A stretch of DNA of 64,000 nucleotides from a virus (IMGVR_UViG_3300004369_000006:1-64000), one strand, 5' to 3'. Shown: positions 45,689 to 54,609, counted from the stretch's first letter. Notes: a model not told the origin generated them from the letters alone. Numbers and translations: made by a program.

Positions 45689-45984
45689 TTGTGTAGGTAT
45701 TTAGGGATTTCAGGAGCATGATTATGAACCCATCCATCCATGTAAATAGAAAAGGAACTGTTGGTAAACCATAAAGTACCACGTATTTGCATATAGAAAT
45801 GGTCTTTGATGGTATAGTCTAACTCATCCATGAACTTATCAATTTGTTCTTGAGTATAGTCCACTGGAAGTCGGTATTCATATCTACGGTTTGTCTTATA
45901 GTCTTCTACAGATAACTCCGCACACTTTAAAGACACATCACCTAGACTGATGATGTGTCTAACAATAGATTGTTTAATAGTCAT
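45685..45984 (-). CDS. Hypothetical protein, 99 aa
   Basis: Small protein: Tyr/Arg-rich centre (DYKTNRRYEYRLPVDYTQ) and beta-rich end with two Trp (TLWFTNSSFSIYMDGW). No recognised function. Confidence 0.55.
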   Translation of the reverse strand: MTIKQSIVRHIISLGDVSLKCAELSVEDYKTNRRYEYRLPVDYTQEQIDKFMDELDYTIKDHFYMQIRGTLWFTNSSFSIYMDGWVHNHAPEIPKYLHK

Positions 45985-46042
45985 GATTCTTGCTGATGTA
46001 AATGGTTAGTATAAGAGATTAGTAAAGCCAGTAAACATAAGA

Positions 46043-46753
46043 TTAGTCCTTCCATGGTGAATTGGATTTAAAGTGTATCATATATTGACAGTTATCCATA
46101 TCGTAACCTATATGTTCTAAATAGCTCTTGATACCATTTTTGAATAGAACATAAGGATAAACTTGTACGGTATTTGTAGTATAGTCTAAGACCGTAACCA
46201 TAAGTTCTGTATTATCCTCTTCATCTTCTACATCATCATAGTCAAAGTCTTTCTGCAAAGAACTATGTACATGTTTATGTATACTACGGCAATAGTTTTC
46301 CAAAGCACCGCAGATATCATCTAACATATCCTTAGGTGTATGACTATCTAACATGTTCATAAGCTTATTAAAGAAATCAACTTCTTCCTTGTCAAAGACT
46401 AAACTATTAAACCTAGTAGCTATAGAGATACGGTAATCTAAGGTAGGAATCAAGTTATGTAACTTTATCACATAAGGAATACATCCCTCAATACTAGGAA
46501 ACTTACTCCCTGCATAATAGTCTATAACTTCTTCAGTACTATAGTAGTCAACTAAATCCTGAATAGTCACATTACATAACTCACCAATATGTATATCATA
46601 AAGAATATAAAAGACTTCACCCACTAGATTAACCCTACTCATAAACAGAATCTTATTCTCCTTAGTAACCTCTTCTAAGAGTCTATAATAGAATTCTGTA
46701 TTATACTTCTGACCATAGTAATAAGAAAGCTTGTAAGTATCTGTATGTGCCAT
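46043..46753 (-). CDS. Hypothetical protein, 236 aa
   Basis: First gene downstream of the 46.75-47.06 kb non-coding region, so possibly the first early gene of the leftward block. Predominantly alpha/beta, Tyr-rich, with an acidic stretch (DYDDVEDEEDN) near residue 172. No recognised motif; it could be a host-takeover protein on the grounds of position only. Confidence 0.65.
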   Translation of the reverse strand: MAHTDTYKLSYYYGQKYNTEFYYRLLEEVTKENKILFMSRVNLVGEVFYILYDIHIGELCNVTIQDLVDYYSTEEVIDYYAGSKFPSIEGCIPYVIKLHNLIPTLDYRISIATRFNSLVFDKEEVDFFNKLMNMLDSHTPKDMLDDICGALENYCRSIHKHVHSSLQKDFDYDDVEDEEDNTELMVTVLDYTTNTVQVYPYVLFKNGIKSYLEHIGYDMDNCQYMIHFKSNSPWKD

Positions 46754-47058
46754 AACAAATAAATTTTAATTGATTAATTACACTTAAAACATTAATGATT
46801 ACACTCTCAGTAGTAATCTACTCTGTTTACTTATTCTTATATATATTAAAACACTATTCTCTAATTATAACATATACAAAGACAACCAAATAACCCACTA
46901 TGGTTCCTCTAACCCACACCAACTAATGCATGAATACTTGATTTAACGTAGCAATTAGTACCAAATATCACGGGTATATAACCATATGGATTGATTTAAC
47001 GTATAAGCGGTTTACTTACCCACCCATACTAGTGTATAAACCCACCCCTTGAGTCCAT
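46754..47058. other. Gene-free control region (possible origin/early promoters)
   Basis: An AT-rich stretch of about 305 nt with no ORF. It contains two copies of TTGATTTAACGTA (46938-46950 and 46991-47003), TAACCCAC twice (46891-46898, 46910-46917) and variants TTACCCAC (47016-47023) and AAACCCAC (47038-47045). I see no host-type TTTG/TAnnTTTG promoter pair on the minus strand here, so the leftward block may use another polymerase, such as the virion RNAP. Roles are inferred. Confidence 0.45.
46938..47003. repeat. Direct repeat TTGATTTAACGTA (two copies)
   Basis: Two exact 13 nt copies at 46938-46950 and 46991-47003, starts 53 nt apart; TTAACGTA also occurs at 47476-47483 on the other side of the small gene. 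Confidence 0.6.
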
Positions 47059-47065
47059 TATAAAA

Positions 47066-47103
47066 AAGACAAGGCCTGCACTTCGCAAGCCCTGCCTTGT
47101 TTC
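47066..47103 (-). terminator. Leftward terminator after the 107 aa gene
   Basis: ACAAGGC / GCCTTGT 7 bp stem with further internal pairing, followed on the minus strand by CTTTTTTA. It ends transcription of the 107 aa gene before the control region. Confidence 0.8.
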
Positions 47104-47106
47104 TAA

Positions 47107-47430
47107 TTAGCTGAGAACGTCTACAATGCGTAGTTTGCCCTCAATCATCGCAGTAGCAACTGTCTGCCCTTCACTCAACATTCCTAGCCACTTGGATGGA
47201 CCATAGATAGTGCCTCCTGCGGTTAATCTTACGGTCTTGCCGTTCTCTAAGATGACAAGTTCATTGCCCGCAGAATTAGGAATAATCTTCGAGATGGCGA
47301 CCTCTTCTCGCACGTCTTGCAAGAACTCTGCAATCTCGCTTTCTAAGGATTGCTGTGTTACAGAAGCTTTGGCTTTCTGCTCTGCTTGTGCCACTAAGGC
47401 GTCAACGTTAAGGTTAGCTAAATCTAACAT
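47107..47430 (-). CDS. Hypothetical protein, 107 aa
   Basis: Isolated leftward gene between the two parts of the control region, with its own terminator. The protein has a coiled-coil-like N-terminus (LVAQAEQKAKASVTQQSLESEI) and a beta-rich C-terminus (NGKTVRLTAGGTIYGPSKW). No recognised function. Its isolation and its own candidate promoter suggest independent regulation. Confidence 0.65.
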   Translation of the reverse strand: MLDLANLNVDALVAQAEQKAKASVTQQSLESEIAEFLQDVREEVAISKIIPNSAGNELVILENGKTVRLTAGGTIYGPSKWLGMLSEGQTVATAMIEGKLRIVDVLS

Positions 47431-47505
47431 AACTGATAAAATTTAAAATAACGCACCAACTTATCCGCGTGATGCTTAACGTAGCCCGAGGTAGTTCCCC
47501 AGTGC

Positions 47506-47513
47506 CAAATCTA
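47506..47513 (-). promoter_or_regulatory. Candidate -7 element for leftward transcription
   Basis: On the minus strand TAGATTTG fits TAnnTTTG. The -33 position (21 nt upstream) reads TTAC rather than TTTG and overlaps the TAACCCAC motif at 47536-47543. It would drive the 107 aa gene. Confidence 0.35.
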
Positions 47514-47586
47514 CGGGGGGTTCTCTATGTAGGTGTAACCCACAGTCAATAGTAATAGGGCTCAAATTTTTTTTAAAAAATATTTT

Positions 47587-47619
47587 TTTGGCGTATGGAT
47601 TATTTATTTATTACATTTG
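47587..47619 (+). promoter_or_regulatory. Bacteroidetes-type promoter of the rightward operon
   Basis: TTTG (47587-47590), 21 nt spacer, TACATTTG (47612-47619): an exact match to the Bacteroidetes primary sigma consensus (TTTG, 19-21 nt, TAnnTTTG). The expected start site lies around 47626, about 33 nt before the RHH gene. A poly-A/T tract lies just upstream. Confidence 0.75.
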
Positions 47620-47658
47620 TGGGTAGCCAAAAGAAATGATATAGGCTAAAAGTGACAC

Positions 47659-47820
47659 ATGGAAGGAGGAAAAAGTAATAAGGTTCGGATTAGTTACCGT
47701 GTTTTAGAGCGCACTAAGGATTGGTTAGAGTGTAGGGCTAGTGAGAGGGGTATGACGGTAAGTGGGTTTATTGATTACTTGTGTATGTTTATGGAGGACA
47801 GTGATATTTTAAAGAAGTAA
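47659..47820 (+). CDS. Ribbon-helix-helix transcriptional regulator, 53 aa
   Basis: First gene of the rightward operon, starting about 40 nt after the promoter's -7 element. Its sequence fits the RHH (Arc/MetJ) fold: a basic beta strand (KVRISYRV, 8-15), helix A (ERTKDWLECRASERG), the turn MTVSG and helix B (FIDYLCMFM). RHH dimers insert the strands into the DNA major groove. It may autoregulate the divergent region, whose repeated octamers are candidate sites. Confidence 0.8.
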   Translation: MEGGKSNKVRISYRVLERTKDWLECRASERGMTVSGFIDYLCMFMEDSDILKK

Positions 47821-47824
47821 TATT

Positions 47825-48217
47825 ATGGAGGGCAAGGTAATTAGTATAAAGGCTGGGGATGTAAGGATGATGGTTAAGCAGTATTTGGTGTTATTGACTC
47901 CTTTGCATAAGTTAAGTCCTAAGGAGGTAGAGTTATTGACGGAGGTGATTTATGAGTATTTGGTTAGGAGGGGGGATTTTGCTAAGGAGGAGGATTGTTG
48001 GGAGAAGGTGTTTCACTATACTACGAAACGTGAGATTAAGGACAGGTTGATGATGGAGGATCAGACTTTGCAGAATAGGTTGACGCAGTTACGGAGAAAG
48101 AAGGCTATTACGAAGAATAGGGTACGGCAAGATTTGATTCCTGATATAGGATCTAGAACAAGTAATGCTTCGGAAGTTTTTAATATGACGTTTAGGTTTA
48201 TATACAGATGGGAGTAA
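47825..48217 (+). CDS. Conserved-type hypothetical protein, possible winged helix, 130 aa
   Basis: Second gene of the rightward operon. Contains LSPKEVELLTEVIYEYL and, near 80-95, a HTH-like stretch (LQNRLTQLRRKKAITKN). The pattern suggests a DNA-binding, sigma- or MarR-like fold, but I do not recognise a named family. It overlaps the IHF-like gene by 10 nt. Confidence 0.6.
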   Translation: MEGKVISIKAGDVRMMVKQYLVLLTPLHKLSPKEVELLTEVIYEYLVRRGDFAKEEDCWEKVFHYTTKREIKDRLMMEDQTLQNRLTQLRRKKAITKNRVRQDLIPDIGSRTSNASEVFNMTFRFIYRWE

Positions 48218-48492
48218 ACGATAATTCAAAATACAAGAACATAGAGATCTATCGGAGGGTAGCGGAGGAGTTAAAGGTGTCGGTAGATTTTGTGCATGAT
48301 GTATTTATGAGTGCGTGTAAGGAGGTGCATGAAACGATTATGGAGGTAGATCCTTATGAGGAGAAGTTGCCGAATGCGTATTTTTATAAGTTAGGGACCT
48401 TTTTTTGCCCTACGGGCATACAAGATAAAATAAATCAAAGTCGTTTAAATAAAAAAAAGAAAAATGGAAAAAGCGGAAGACGTAAAGTTTAG
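48208..48492 (+). CDS. IHF/HU-like DNA-binding protein, 94 aa
   Basis: Matches the HU/IHF pattern: a helical N-terminus (IYRRVAEELKVSVDFVHDVF), a second helix (ACKEVHETIM), then KLGTFFCPTG, like the family's GFGTF turn, and a basic C-terminal tail (RLNKKKKNGKSGRRKV). The family's DNA-bending arm is short here. IHF-like genes beside the terminase are a known crAss-like trait. It could bend DNA in packaging or at the control region. Confidence 0.72.
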   Translation: MGVNDNSKYKNIEIYRRVAEELKVSVDFVHDVFMSACKEVHETIMEVDPYEEKLPNAYFYKLGTFFCPTGIQDKINQSRLNKKKKNGKSGRRKV

Positions 48493-49177
48493 TAGTCCTT
48501 TTGAGAAGATGCAAAGCATCATGGATAATGTGTTGGTCTTGGACTGGCTAATGCATGAGCCTACTAAGGATAAGATGATAGTACGGGAGTACCCCATCAA
48601 CATGAGCAGTATATTAGGAGGTATGGAAGGAGATACTTTGAATATGCTGACGGGTATTCCCTACTTGGTATTGAAAACAGGTCCACAGGTTGCGGAAGTA
48701 GAACCAGGCGATATCATTGATATGTCCAAGAGCTTTTGGTTAGAGGAGTACAATGAGAGTAAGGGTACACGTCCTAATATGATGAAGATTAGTATTGCTT
48801 CTTCAGGAGGATGGGTGATTATGGTTAATGAAGGCAATACGACTGCTATTAAAGACCGCCTTGACTTGGACAAGTACTTCGATGGTAAAATCTACAGTAC
48901 CGATAAAACGACTAAGACTACCATTATGCAGGTAGGTAAGTATGTTTTTATGACCTATCTAACCTCAAATAAGACATTTAGACTGTATGAGATACCTAAG
49001 GAGTATGCAAACATTAAGGAATGGATTAAGGAATCCAAAGCAAAAGACCTTATAGAGTTTATCTCGCATGTGGAAAAGCAGAATTTTATAGAAGTAGAAA
49101 CAGCAGAAACTTTAAGCGGACTGCATTATCGACTTTCTAAGGCGATAGAAGATAATGGTACTACTTATTTATATTAA
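48464..49177 (+). CDS. Hypothetical protein, 237 aa
   Basis: Follows the IHF-like gene with a 29 nt overlap and precedes a terminator, so it closes the first unit of the rightward operon. Alpha/beta protein with a SGGWVIMVNEGN strand segment near 113-124; no recognised motif. Could be a regulator or head-assembly protein. Confidence 0.6.
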   Translation: MEKAEDVKFSSPFEKMQSIMDNVLVLDWLMHEPTKDKMIVREYPINMSSILGGMEGDTLNMLTGIPYLVLKTGPQVAEVEPGDIIDMSKSFWLEEYNESKGTRPNMMKISIASSGGWVIMVNEGNTTAIKDRLDLDKYFDGKIYSTDKTTKTTIMQVGKYVFMTYLTSNKTFRLYEIPKEYANIKEWIKESKAKDLIEFISHVEKQNFIEVETAETLSGLHYRLSKAIEDNGTTYLY

Positions 49178-49202
49178 AAAGTCCCACTTATTAACATTCA
49201 CT

Positions 49203-49235
49203 ATAGGGTTATTCACAAAGGATAGCCCTATTTTG
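49203..49235 (+). terminator. Terminator between regulator and packaging genes
   Basis: ATAGGGTTAT / ATAGCCCTAT 10 bp stem (one G-U pair), 9 nt loop, then TTTTGTTT. It lies 26 nt after the 237 aa gene and 17 nt before the next start, so late genes need read-through or antitermination. Confidence 0.75.
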
Positions 49236-49251
49236 TTTAATTTAGCGCAAT

Positions 49252-49803
49252 ATGAAATTATTTGAGTTTAGGAATCACAGTTTGCATATTTCAGAGATGG
49301 CATATGCGTTAGATCCGTTTAGAAAGATTTGGACTAGGGACAAGACCCGCAATAAACAAGTTGCTCAGAGTGAGTTATCGTATATTTATTTTATGTATGA
49401 CTTCCGTAGTGACTTTGTTGAGCAGTATGGTACAGAAGCAGAAAGAAATGAAGCAGTCTTGGAAACCTTAGGAGCACTAAAACCTACGTGGAAACCTGAC
49501 AAAGTAGTTAAAGAAGCTATTGATTTTTATTTAAACCATAGCGAGAATATAAAAATGAAAATGGTCAAGGATGTAATACAGTCTTTGCATAAGCTTAGAA
49601 AGTATTTTCAGACTATTGACTTTACGTTATTGGATGACAATGGTAAGCCTGTGTATGACATTACCAAGTACAGTAATGTAATTAAAGATTTAGAAAAGAA
49701 TATGTCTACCTTGGATAAGATGAAAGCTTTGGCATTAAAAGATGCGAAGGAAGCAGAAGCACGAGGTAGTATTGAAAAGAATGTATTTGAAGATGGATTC
49801 TGA
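49252..49803 (+). CDS. Hypothetical protein upstream of terminase, 183 aa (TerS candidate)
   Basis: A helical, charged protein directly upstream of TerL, the position of small terminase subunits in many phages. I see no TerS motif; the N-terminus is not a clear HTH, and the C-terminus is coiled-coil-like (KDLEKNMSTLDKMKALALKD). TerL overlaps its end by 11 nt. The packaging role is inferred from position. Confidence 0.55.
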   Translation: MKLFEFRNHSLHISEMAYALDPFRKIWTRDKTRNKQVAQSELSYIYFMYDFRSDFVEQYGTEAERNEAVLETLGALKPTWKPDKVVKEAIDFYLNHSENIKMKMVKDVIQSLHKLRKYFQTIDFTLLDDNGKPVYDITKYSNVIKDLEKNMSTLDKMKALALKDAKEAEARGSIEKNVFEDGF

Positions 49804-52153
49804 TATCATATTCCAAGATGACCCTGATATGCCTATCATAGGCGTAAACAGATACACTACGGCTATTACCGAAGAGCTAAAAGGTTCTATGCCTCCTGAG
49901 TTGTATGGGGATCTAATAGATATCATGAGTTCTATACACTTGGTTCAGGCTTTAAGTAAGAAAAATCGCAAGAGAGCCAAAGACTTACCTAAGGACAGTA
50001 CAGGCAGAATAGAGATAGATTTAGAAAACCCTCACATCCTTGAGGGAATGGATTACTTCCGCCAAGCAGCATTGCACTTTGAGGAACACGATAAGTACAC
50101 GTATCACTTCCCTAGTAAGTCAAAGACCAGTCCTTACTATCAGTTTTGGCAACAGGAAGTAGAACGATGCAAGTATGGGCTTATCCGTCCTGAAGATGGA
50201 GAGTGGATTACAGGGTATCATTATTTCTATTTGAACTATTCACGCATTGATAAGACGGTAGTTTTAGATGCCAGTATCCGAGATACTAATGCAGATGCTA
50301 TACGCGCAGAGAGGGTAGAAGGATTTCCTAACTTTTGGGATGGGGATTACTTGTTTTTTCACTACATCGAGAAAGCAGAGAGGCAGGGTAAGTACGCTAA
50401 CTTGCTGAAAACCAGGGGTCGAGGATTCTCATTCAAGATGGGAGCTATGTTAGCTCGCAATACGTTGCTGTATAAGAAGTCCAAGAATTATGCGATGGCA
50501 TCAGAAACAGAATACCTGACTAAGGATGGTATCTTGAACAAGTGCTACCGTGACTTAGATTTTTGTGCAGAAAGTACGCCATGGCCTAAGCTACGGATTA
50601 CAGACCAGGGAATGCACAAGGTATTAGGGTATCGCAATACCGAAACAGGGGTATTGTCAGGTATGCAGTCAGAAGTGATAGGGGTTACTACGAAAGACAA
50701 CCCTGATAGAGCACGGGGAAAGAGGGGTAAGCTAATTATCTTTGAAGAGTCAGGTAAGTATCCTAAGCTCGACAAGGTGTGGTCTATTGCTCGTCCTTCT
50801 ATGGAACAGGGTTCACACGTCTTTGGTATGATGGTAGCAGGGGGTACAGGTGGTACTACAGGAGCAGACTTTAGCACAGCTCTTAGGTTCTTTTACAGTC
50901 CCATTGGTTATCGGATATTACATACCAAGAATGTCTACGATAAAACACGTGGTAATGGCGTATGTTCTTTTTTCTTTCCTGAGTATTTAAACCGAGAAGA
51001 GTGCTATGACAAAGACGGTAACTCAGACGTGGTTAAAGCACTGGTAGAAGTCTTACACAAACGCTATGAGGTAAAGTATGGATCTGATGATCCTATGGCT
51101 TTAACACAGGAAAAAGCGGATAGACCTATTACGCCACAAGAAGCGGTAATGCGCACAGAGGGTTCTTTGTTTCCTATACAGAAGATTAAAGACCACTTGT
51201 CGCAGATACAGCCTAACCTGGCAGACTTTGTATCAGGGCATTATGTAGGTCGCATAGTACGTGATAGTTTAGGACAGCCTGAATGGAAGGTAGATGCTAA
51301 CCTACAGCCTATACGCAATTTTCCGCTTGCTAAGGACGAAAAAGTCTTTGGTGCTATAGAAATCTATGAGATGCCTAAAAAAGCAGCAGGGCAAAGCAAA
51401 CCTCCTATATGGCGATACATTGCAGGGATTGACCCCGTAGATGATGACTACGTAGTACAATCGTCTTCATTGGTATCTATCTTTGTGTTTGATACGTTTA
51501 CAGACAAGATAGTAGCGGAGTTCACAGGTCGTCCTAACCTTGCAGAAGAATTTTACGATATCTGTATTGACTTGCTAGAGTTTTATAACGCTATTGCAAA
51601 CTACGAAAACGATAAGAAAGGTTTGTATACCCACTTCTACAACAAGAAGAAGTTGCACTTGCTGTGTGATACGCCTAAGATACTACGGGATATGAACATG
51701 ATATCTGCAGTAGGACGGGGTAACAAGTCAAAGGGTACAGGTTCGTCTAAGCGTATTAACCAGTTTGGCAGACGTTTACAGCGCGACTGGATGCTTAAAG
51801 AGTCGGTAGGTAACCCTGACATTCAGAACCTATATACCATTCGCTCTGTGGCTTATTTAAAAGAGGCTGAGCAATGGAATCCCGATGGTAACTTTGACCG
51901 TGTATCTGCTATGGGTATGGTTATGATACTACGGGAAAATATACAGTTGCAGTTAGACTATCAAAACAGTGATGACTTCTCAGATGACAATTTATCAGAA
52001 GATCCATTTTGGGGCAAAAACTACGCTCCTTATGATGCCTACCAAGCTAAGTTTGCAGCAGAGGGTATAGATCAGAGGTTGGTAGATGCTTTGGTGTCCG
52101 AGCAACAAAAGAAACAAGTACAAGACAAATTAAACGAAAATTTTAACTTATAA
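49793..52153 (+). CDS. terL: Terminase large subunit, 786 aa
   Basis: The start is the ATG at 49793 (MDSDIIFQDD); an earlier ATG at 49742 adds 17 residues inside the upstream gene. The ATPase region has a P-loop-like KTRGRGFSF (206-214), lacking the standard GKT, and Walker B KLIIFEE (313-319). The TerL nuclease starts at AGIDPVDDD (D547), with a later LLCDTPK region. TerL cuts and pumps DNA into the procapsid through the portal encoded next. Size and order fit crAss-like TerL. It contains about seven cysteines, unlike the cargo genes. Confidence 0.9.
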   Translation: MDSDIIFQDDPDMPIIGVNRYTTAITEELKGSMPPELYGDLIDIMSSIHLVQALSKKNRKRAKDLPKDSTGRIEIDLENPHILEGMDYFRQAALHFEEHDKYTYHFPSKSKTSPYYQFWQQEVERCKYGLIRPEDGEWITGYHYFYLNYSRIDKTVVLDASIRDTNADAIRAERVEGFPNFWDGDYLFFHYIEKAERQGKYANLLKTRGRGFSFKMGAMLARNTLLYKKSKNYAMASETEYLTKDGILNKCYRDLDFCAESTPWPKLRITDQGMHKVLGYRNTETGVLSGMQSEVIGVTTKDNPDRARGKRGKLIIFEESGKYPKLDKVWSIARPSMEQGSHVFGMMVAGGTGGTTGADFSTALRFFYSPIGYRILHTKNVYDKTRGNGVCSFFFPEYLNREECYDKDGNSDVVKALVEVLHKRYEVKYGSDDPMALTQEKADRPITPQEAVMRTEGSLFPIQKIKDHLSQIQPNLADFVSGHYVGRIVRDSLGQPEWKVDANLQPIRNFPLAKDEKVFGAIEIYEMPKKAAGQSKPPIWRYIAGIDPVDDDYVVQSSSLVSIFVFDTFTDKIVAEFTGRPNLAEEFYDICIDLLEFYNAIANYENDKKGLYTHFYNKKKLHLLCDTPKILRDMNMISAVGRGNKSKGTGSSKRINQFGRRLQRDWMLKESVGNPDIQNLYTIRSVAYLKEAEQWNPDGNFDRVSAMGMVMILRENIQLQLDYQNSDDFSDDNLSEDPFWGKNYAPYDAYQAKFAAEGIDQRLVDALVSEQQKKQVQDKLNENFNL

Positions 52154-52156
52154 GAA

Positions 52157-54523
52157 ATGGATAGAGTATTAAGTGAGTTTCCAAGACAGAAGCTCCCAAT
52201 TAGCAAAAAGAACAAGAAGTGGCGTGAGCAGTGCGTTGATGCCTTAGACATCGGCGGATACTTTGTATCTGAGCACACCCGTAAGTCAGTACGTGACAAG
52301 AAGATTAACATGGACTTGTACTACGGTAAAGTAGATAAATCTGAAGTAGTAGCGGTATGTAATCCTACAGGGTTGCAAGAGCTGAATATCGTACCTGATA
52401 ACCTACAGCATTATCCGCTTATATCACCCCGTGTAGATATCCTACTTGGTGAGGAAGCAAAAAGACGATTTGATTGGAAAGTAATGGTAACGAATCCTAC
52501 TGCTATTTCCATGAAAGAATCACGGCTTATTGAAGAAGTACGTAATCGTGTAGTCAGTCTTATTCAGAATACGGCTATGAACCAACAAGAGTTGGAGCGT
52601 GAGATGAAAAAGTTACAAGACTATGTAAGCTACGACTATCAGGATATGGTAGAGGTAGTAGGTACTAAGATTCTTAAGCACTACTGGAATGAGTATCAGA
52701 TGCATGACATCTTCAACCGTGGCTTTTTTGATGGCTTGGTTATGGGTGAGGAAATCTATTATTCCTATGTCAGCAACGGTGAGCCTATCTTACGTAAGCT
52801 AAATCCTCTTTCAGTACATACTCTGCGGTCAGGATACTCTAACAAGATTGAGGATTCTGATATCATTGCTATTGAGGAGTATTGGTCACTAGGACAAGTA
52901 CTTGATCACTTCCATGACTTTTTAAGTCCTAAGGATGTAGACAGGGTAGAGCGTTGGGCTGTAGGGTCTAAGAACAATGCTAAAGATCCTTTTGTTTCCG
53001 AGCAGCCTTATGAGCCCATTATCGGGTCTATAGTAGCGGCAGATGGTTCAGAGGATTTCTTAATAGATACCTTACAGCATACCTTGCAAATGAATGGTGC
53101 ATCTATTGGTCAACCATTTGATTACTCAGGTAACATTCGTGTATTGCAGGTATTTTGGCGCAGTATGCGTAAGATGTTGAAGGTACGCAGATTGGATGAA
53201 TTTGGAGATTGGATAGAAGAACTTATGCCTGAAAACTACATCATTCGTGCTGATGAAGGTGAAACTGCAGAAACAGTTTACATCAACGAATGGTGGGAAG
53301 GAGTTAAACTAGGAACAGATGTGTATCCTTATGTACGTCCTAAGATGGAGCAGTACCGTAAGTTAAATAACCCTAGCGTATGTTTTCCTGGCATTTCAGG
53401 GATTATCTACTCACACAATGGACAGCAAGCTCATTCGCTTGTAGACAGGGCTAAGAACGTCCAATATTTGTATGATGTAGTACACCACCGTCTTAACGAA
53501 GCATTAGCTACTAACCACGGTAAATTACTTGAAATGGACTTTGCATCAGTGCCTAAAGGTTGGGATGTAAAGCAATGGCTTACTTACGCTAAAAAAGCTA
53601 AAATTGTAGTACGTGATAGTTTCAAAGAAAACACTAAAGGTGCTAACGTAGGTACAATATCAGGCAACATGGCACGTGGGGGCCACGGAGTCATAGATGC
53701 TGAACAAGGTGCATTCCTGCAACAGCACATTGCCATTATGGAATATCTACGTAGGCAGATAGGTGAGATTACAGGTATTACTGAACAGCGTTTGGGTAAC
53801 ATTGCCAACCGTGAAACCGTAGGCGGTGTAGAGCGTTCTGTAGCACAATCATCTCATGTAACCGAGTATTGGTTTGCACAACATGAGCAAGCTAAGATTA
53901 AAGCTCTGGAGATGTTTTTAGAAACTGCTAAGCTTGCACTTAAAGGCAAGAACAAAAAAGCGCAGTACATCTTAGACGATGCTAGTATTGAAATCCTTGA
54001 TTTAAATCCTGAGGTTCTACTTAACGCAGACTTAGGTATCTCTTTGGTATCTAGTGTACAATCGCAAGAACTTAAGCAGAACATTCAGCAACTTGCTCAT
54101 GCCGCAATGCAAAACGGAGCTATTCAGTTGTCTACTCTTGTAGATATCTATACCGATGGTTCTATTGCTACTATGCGTAAGCGTATTAAGGACGGAGAAG
54201 ATTCTATTATGCAACGTCAAGAGCAACAGCAACAACAAACTATGCAACTTCAACAGCAGCAATTACAAATGCAAGCGTTGAAAGAGCATAACAATATGTT
54301 AGCGGATATGCAGAAGTTTACCCTGAATTTAGATCTTGAAAATGCTAAGCTGTCAAGTAAGGAACAAGTTGAGCTAGAAAAGATCCAAATAGAAAGGGAA
54401 AAAGTAAACCAACAAATGTTGCAGTTTATTCAGGAACAAACTAACAAGTTAAAAATGAATCAAGACGACAACAATACGGATAAGTACGTAGCTGACAAAA
54501 GAAATACTCAGCGAAATACTTAA
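52157..54523 (+). CDS. Portal protein, 788 aa
   Basis: Begins 3 nt after TerL. N-terminal wing region with ISPRVDILLGEEAKRRFDW (94-112), typical of the large crAss-like portals; extensive helices; a central region with IYSHNGQQAHSL and a conserved GITEQRLGN near 536 (portal ring core); the C-terminus is Gln-rich coiled coil (QQQQQTMQLQQQQLQMQ), the barrel/crown. Dodecameric portals form the DNA channel and head-tail junction. The identification rests on size, order and core sequence pattern. Confidence 0.85.
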   Translation: MDRVLSEFPRQKLPISKKNKKWREQCVDALDIGGYFVSEHTRKSVRDKKINMDLYYGKVDKSEVVAVCNPTGLQELNIVPDNLQHYPLISPRVDILLGEEAKRRFDWKVMVTNPTAISMKESRLIEEVRNRVVSLIQNTAMNQQELEREMKKLQDYVSYDYQDMVEVVGTKILKHYWNEYQMHDIFNRGFFDGLVMGEEIYYSYVSNGEPILRKLNPLSVHTLRSGYSNKIEDSDIIAIEEYWSLGQVLDHFHDFLSPKDVDRVERWAVGSKNNAKDPFVSEQPYEPIIGSIVAADGSEDFLIDTLQHTLQMNGASIGQPFDYSGNIRVLQVFWRSMRKMLKVRRLDEFGDWIEELMPENYIIRADEGETAETVYINEWWEGVKLGTDVYPYVRPKMEQYRKLNNPSVCFPGISGIIYSHNGQQAHSLVDRAKNVQYLYDVVHHRLNEALATNHGKLLEMDFASVPKGWDVKQWLTYAKKAKIVVRDSFKENTKGANVGTISGNMARGGHGVIDAEQGAFLQQHIAIMEYLRRQIGEITGITEQRLGNIANRETVGGVERSVAQSSHVTEYWFAQHEQAKIKALEMFLETAKLALKGKNKKAQYILDDASIEILDLNPEVLLNADLGISLVSSVQSQELKQNIQQLAHAAMQNGAIQLSTLVDIYTDGSIATMRKRIKDGEDSIMQRQEQQQQQTMQLQQQQLQMQALKEHNNMLADMQKFTLNLDLENAKLSSKEQVELEKIQIEREKVNQQMLQFIQEQTNKLKMNQDDNNTDKYVADKRNTQRNT

Positions 54524-54578
54524 TCTACTTTGTTGGTATTAAAAAACTATACCTACCTAAAAGTACACTTTATATGCC

Positions 54579-54609
54579 TTGTTATTATACTTTTATGGTT
54601 GTAGTTTTG
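54579..54609 (+). promoter_or_regulatory. Candidate Bacteroidetes-type promoter before capsid genes
   Basis: In the 122 nt gap, TAGTTTTG (54602-54609) fits TAnnTTTG. A partial -33 (CTTG, TTG at 54579-54581) lies 20 nt upstream. It could boost capsid expression. An AGGAG-like run lies at 54621-54626. Confidence 0.5.

Noticed and set aside
49209-49217. DnaA-box-like TTATTCACA in the terminator loop; another on the minus strand at 28845-28853
   Set aside because: Two exact copies of an 8-constrained-position motif in 64 kb of AT-rich DNA is about chance level, and they are 20 kb apart.
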